Source of the DNA: CAVTPU01 sp963736695
GTDB lineage: Bacteria; Actinomycetota; Actinomycetes; Mycobacteriales; Micromonosporaceae
DNA length: 64,000 bases
Direction of reading: 5' to 3'
Assembly (NCBI GenBank): GCA_963736695.1
Contig: CAVTPU010000004.1
Location: 2,480,001 to 2,544,000 of the forward strand
Of the stretch, positions 60,963 to 64,000 are shown in pieces. Positions within the stretch are counted from its first letter, which is position 1, and the number at the start of each line of letters is the position of its first letter. Both the position numbers and the translations under genes were made by a program. A model generated the notes under the pieces. It made no database searches and was not told the DNA's origin. It saw only the letters and a program-made list of their open reading frames with translations.

Positions 60963-61489
60963 GCCTCGCGCAACTCCTCGACCTCGTCACCGCACCCGAT
61001 CGCCTGACAGATCTCGGCGGTGATGTCGCTGGGCAACATGCCGTCGTGTGCGCACAATTCGCGCAGTTTCGCGGCCGAGATGCCGAGGTCGGCGAACACT
61101 TCGGCGTCACCGACGGGTTCGATCTCGACGAGCGGCACGGTGGCCGACGTGTCTGGCGCGGGTCGCGACTCGGTGTCGTCTTCGACAGCGAGCATGTCGA
61201 GGTCGAGACCGGGTTCAGCGAGGTCGGCGAGGAGCAGCGCGCCGAGACGCGATTCGTCGGCGAAGGCCGCATCCGAGGCGAAGACCCGAGGGTCCTCGCC
61301 TTGGTCGAGACGCAGGATCGCCAGATAGGTGTCGTCGGCTTCGACGAAGAGAAGCGACACGTCAGCGTCTGGGTCGACGTCGCGAAGCCGGTCGGTGACA
61401 TCCTCGATGTCGGCGGCGTTCGCGAGCGACAGGTGGGTCGCTGACCATCCGTCGGTTCCCTTGATGGCGGCGGCGGTGAAGTAGGACAC
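60959..61489 (-). CDS. tRNA adenosine deaminase-associated protein
   Basis: Protein of 176 residues, acidic. MSYFTAAAIKGTDGWSATHLSLANAADIEDVTDRLRDVDPDADVSLLFVEADDTYLAILRLD and the C-terminal LGISAAKLRELCAHDGMLPSDITAEICQAIGCGDEVEELREA are characteristic of the actinobacterial family encoded next to tadA. Its biochemical role is not established. It overlaps tadA by four bases. Confidence 0.92.
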   Translation of the reverse strand: MSYFTAAAIKGTDGWSATHLSLANAADIEDVTDRLRDVDPDADVSLLFVEADDTYLAILRLDQGEDPRVFASDAAFADESRLGALLLADLAEPGLDLDMLAVEDDTESRPAPDTSATVPLVEIEPVGDAEVFADLGISAAKLRELCAHDGMLPSDITAEICQAIGCGDEVEELREA

Positions 61490-61577
61490 GGTCCTCCCGA
61501 ATCACTCGGACATATCTGACCATGGCAACGCACGATTGGTGTGACAGGTTGCCGGCGTGGCGTCACCCACGCAGGTT

Positions 61578-61922
61578 TCACCTTAGCGGCAGGTCTGACA
61601 ACCACTGAGAAGCGACGACCGCGACTGTGATCGACACCCCGATCGCCGTGGTGAGCGCCACGCCCGTGGCGACGCCCCGGTCGCCGAATCGGGCGAGCAC
61701 CCAGGCGCAGATCCAGGCGGCGAGGGCCGCTGTCGCAGTCGCGACGACATAGCCTCTTGTCGATGTAGCGAGCAGTCCCGCAGCGATCAGCCAGACTGCG
61801 GTGGTGGCCGCGCCGGCGAGCACCGCGGCAGGCCGCACCGGGTGCGACTCGCGCAGCACCGGACGGGCCGGACCGGACGGGAAGAGCCCCGACGAGTGAC
61901 GCGACTGCGACGTGGTCTGCAC
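61578..61922 (-). CDS. Small two- or three-helix membrane protein
   Basis: Protein of 114 residues from the GTG at 61922 (127 if the GTG at 61961 is used). Hydrophobic segments are AAVLAGAATTAVWLIAAGLLATS, VVATATAALAAWICAWVLA and GVATGVALTTAIGVSITVAVVAS. No recognised family. It is divergent from tyrA, with which it shares a short promoter region. Confidence 0.6.
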   Translation of the reverse strand: MQTTSQSRHSSGLFPSGPARPVLRESHPVRPAAVLAGAATTAVWLIAAGLLATSTRGYVVATATAALAAWICAWVLARFGDRGVATGVALTTAIGVSITVAVVASQWLSDLPLR

Positions 61923-61978
61923 GCTGACAAGCCTATGCGACACCGTCGGCCATCGGCGCACAATAGGAGCACACTAGG

Positions 61979-63001
61979 GTGATCAGCGTGAACGTCGCGG
62001 TGCTCGGACTGGGGTTGATCGGCGGCTCGTTGCTGCGCGCACTCGCCGCCGCCGGCCACTGGACGATCGGCTATGACCTCGATCCGGCGACCCGCGCGAT
62101 GGCCCGCACAGCGGCCGCACAGGCGCCGAAGGACTCCCGGTGGCTGATCGCCCCATCCGTCGCCGACGCGGTCCGCTCCGCGGAGCTCGTCGTGATGGCG
62201 ACGCCGTTGACGGCGGTCGCGCCGGTCGTGTCCGAGATCGCCGCCACCGGATATGCGGGGCTGCTCACCGACGTTGTGTCGGTGAAGGAACCGGTGCGCG
62301 ACCTGATTGTGCGCCGAACGTCCGACATCACCGGCGGCGCGGTGCGTTATGTGGGCGGGCATCCGATGGCGGGTCGGGAGACCACGGGTTTCGGGGCGGG
62401 TGACCCGTCACTGTTTCGTGGCTGCGCCTGGGTTCTGTGCCTTGACGACGCCGATGATGCCGATGGAGCCGACGCCGACGACCCCGTGTTCGCCGATTGG
62501 CTGACCGTCGCGCGTCTCGTCTCCGGTTTGGGTGCCCGGGTCGTCGCGACGACGCCGGCCGAACACGACCGGGCGGTGGCGATGGTGTCGCACGTGCCGC
62601 ACCTGCTGGCGGCCGCGTTGGCGTTGGCGTTGCGGGACCCGCTCGCGGCAACGCTGGCCGCCGGGTCGTTTCGGGACGCGACCCGGGTGGCCAGCGGCAC
62701 GCCCGACCTGGTGGCGAACATGTGCGGTGGCAATTCCGATTTCGTACTCGACGCCCTCGACGCGGTCGCGACCCAACTCGACACGGTCCGAGACGGCTTG
62801 ACCTCGGCCGACCCGATCGGATCGGTGCGCCGGTGGGCGGCGCCGGCGCACGCCGCGCGGGCGAGTTGGCCGCACGGTTGGGGAGAGCCGCACACCGTGC
62901 CGGCGACGCGGTCACACGTGTTGGCGGTGGGTCGCCGCGGAGGTTGGATCACTGCGGTCGGCGCGGATGATCGCAGCCTCACCGCGACCTATCCGGTGTG
63001 A
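61979..63001 (+). CDS. tyrA: Prephenate dehydrogenase
   Basis: NAD-dependent oxidative decarboxylation of prephenate (or arogenate) in tyrosine synthesis; 340 residues. The dinucleotide fold GLGLIGGSLLRALAAAGHW is at the N-terminus; YVGGHPMAGRETTGF carries the catalytic His region, and FRDATRVASGTPDLVANM follows. The GTG at 61979 has AGGAG about nine bases upstream; the GTG at 61988 is an alternative. Confidence 0.92.
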   Translation: MISVNVAVLGLGLIGGSLLRALAAAGHWTIGYDLDPATRAMARTAAAQAPKDSRWLIAPSVADAVRSAELVVMATPLTAVAPVVSEIAATGYAGLLTDVVSVKEPVRDLIVRRTSDITGGAVRYVGGHPMAGRETTGFGAGDPSLFRGCAWVLCLDDADDADGADADDPVFADWLTVARLVSGLGARVVATTPAEHDRAVAMVSHVPHLLAAALALALRDPLAATLAAGSFRDATRVASGTPDLVANMCGGNSDFVLDALDAVATQLDTVRDGLTSADPIGSVRRWAAPAHAARASWPHGWGEPHTVPATRSHVLAVGRRGGWITAVGADDRSLTATYPV

Positions 63002-63055
63002 GCCGTCTCGGTTCAGCTGTGTTCGATTCGGACCGTGGTGGCCTAGGCTCGACAT

Positions 63056-64000
63056 GTGACCGACGCCGCGACCTCACGAGATCCGGTCTCCGACCTTCGA
63101 CGCATCGCATTCCTGCTGGAACGGGCGAACGAAGCAACCTATCGGGTACGCGCGTTTCGCGGCGCGGCGACCGCGATCGACGCACTCGACTCCGACGAAC
63201 TGCGCACCCGAGCCGAGGCCAGCACCCTCACCAATCTCACCGGTGTTGGCGACGTGACCGCACGGTGTGTCGCTGAGTCGCTGCGCGGTGAGGAGCCGGT
63301 CTATCTGCGTCGGCTCATGGCGACCGCCGACATCGCCGTTGACGAGACGGTCGACGCGATGCGCCGGGCGCTGCGGGGTGACTGCCACTCGCACACCGAC
63401 TGGTCTGACGGTGGTTCGCCCCTCGACGAGATGGTGGCGGCCGCGATCGACGTCGGCCACTCCTATGTCGTGGTGACCGACCACTCGCCGCGTCTGACGG
63501 TGGCTCATGGCCTGTCCGCCGACCGGCTGCGCGAGCAGCTCGACGTGATCGCGGCACTCAACGAGACGATCTCCGCTCGGGGCTCGGAGTTTCGGGTGTT
63601 GACCGGCATCGAGGTCGACATCCTGGCCGATGGTTCGCTCGACCAAGACGAGGCGCTGCTCGCCGAGCTCGACGTGGTGGTGGCCTCCGTGCATTCGGGG
63701 TTGCGCGACGACGCGGCGGTGATGACCCGACGCATGGTGGCGGCCGTGACCAATCCACATGTCGACATCCTCGGTCACTGCACCGGCCGCCGGCTCGCCG
63801 CCGAAGGCAGTGGTGATGGCGGCGACCGGTCACACCGCCGCAGTGGCGGCCGGACCGGCGGCCGTCCCGAGAGCCAGTTCGATCCGGACGCCGTCTTCGA
63901 CGCGTGTGCCCGGACCGGCACGGCTGTCGAGATCAACTGCCGCCCGGACCGACTCGACCCGCCGAAACGTCTGCTGCGCCGAGCCCTCGAGTCGGGGTGC
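63056..64000 (+). CDS. PHP-domain protein with N-terminal helix-hairpin-helix region (partial, cut by window end)
   Basis: At least 315 residues, running off the window. The N-terminus (DLRRIAFLLERANEATYRVRAFRGAATAIDAL and LTNLTGVGDVTARCVAESL) is the helix-hairpin-helix module seen in family X DNA polymerases. The PHP domain follows with CHSHTDWSDG, VVVTDHSP and ILGHCTGR as metal-binding motifs. Between 249 and 275 there is a Gly/Arg-rich insertion (EGSGDGGDRSHRRSGGRTG). Such proteins act as phosphoesterases; a DNA repair role is inferred. Start GTG at 63056. Confidence 0.88.
   Translation, partial: MTDAATSRDPVSDLRRIAFLLERANEATYRVRAFRGAATAIDALDSDELRTRAEASTLTNLTGVGDVTARCVAESLRGEEPVYLRRLMATADIAVDETVDAMRRALRGDCHSHTDWSDGGSPLDEMVAAAIDVGHSYVVVTDHSPRLTVAHGLSADRLREQLDVIAALNETISARGSEFRVLTGIEVDILADGSLDQDEALLAELDVVVASVHSGLRDDAAVMTRRMVAAVTNPHVDILGHCTGRRLAAEGSGDGGDRSHRRSGGRTGGRPESQFDPDAVFDACARTGTAVEINCRPDRLDPPKRLLRRALESGC

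Overview
The window is chromosomal core DNA of a very GC-rich actinomycete. Gene content and order (DUF3073, purM-purF, purL-purQ-purS, purB, purD, purA, fbaA, pyrE, clpB, recR-ybaB-dnaX, SRP RNA and tRNA-Ser, tadA with its partner, tyrA) resemble Micromonosporales or Glycomycetales. An AftD-like arabinosyltransferase locus fits the arabinose-containing walls of those groups. The species cannot be fixed from sequence alone. No transposase, prophage or CRISPR array is visible.

Layout. 0-1.7 kb: DUF3073 and, convergent to it, a two-gene RiPP locus: a radical SAM/SPASM maturase (AmcB type) and an overlapping precursor peptide with an aromatic-rich C-terminal core. 1.7-16.4 kb: nearly the whole IMP/AMP branch of purine synthesis (purM, F, L, Q, S, B, D, A), interspersed with sterol-carrier-like proteins, a secreted and membrane-anchored YGQPG-repeat protein, a GDT1 transporter and a TetR/SCP2 pair with a perfect 30-bp operator. 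16.5-30.5 kb: a degenerate DAG-kinase-like protein, a ParA/MinD-like ATPase, a LOG-family protein, class II aldolase, DedA, a VWA lipoprotein, ArsR, pyrE, two paralogous membrane proteins, and clpB with a HAIR (HspR) box. 30.5-42.5 kb: thioesterase, a lipoprotein that looks like a circularly permuted Leu/Ile/Val-type binding protein, a PrsW protease pair, recR-ybaB-dnaX, secreted proteins, SRP RNA, tRNA-Ser(GGA). 42.5-46.4 kb: vapBC, a SigE-family sigma factor with a putative anti-sigma protein, a Spo0M-like protein. 46.4-59.5 kb: envelope glycan locus (methyltransferases, DUF3068, acyltransferase, AftD-like giant enzyme, GT4, DUF2613, polytopic protein, flippase-like protein), whose content parallels the Mycobacterium tuberculosis Rv0224c-Rv0236c region. 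59.5-64 kb: tRNA-Ser(CGA), deoD, tadA with partner, tyrA, and a PHP-domain protein cut by the window end.

Three conserved genes (amcB, purM, dnaX) each need one single-base correction to restore a family-typical reading frame. Because purM and dnaX should be needed, assembly error is the simplest explanation, but each site should be resequenced. The observations I rate most worth following are the AmcA/AmcB RiPP locus, the permuted binding protein, the envelope-glycan locus with three 13-bp iterons in a divergent promoter, the 30-bp TetR operator, and an inverted tyrosine codon preference (TAT over TAC).
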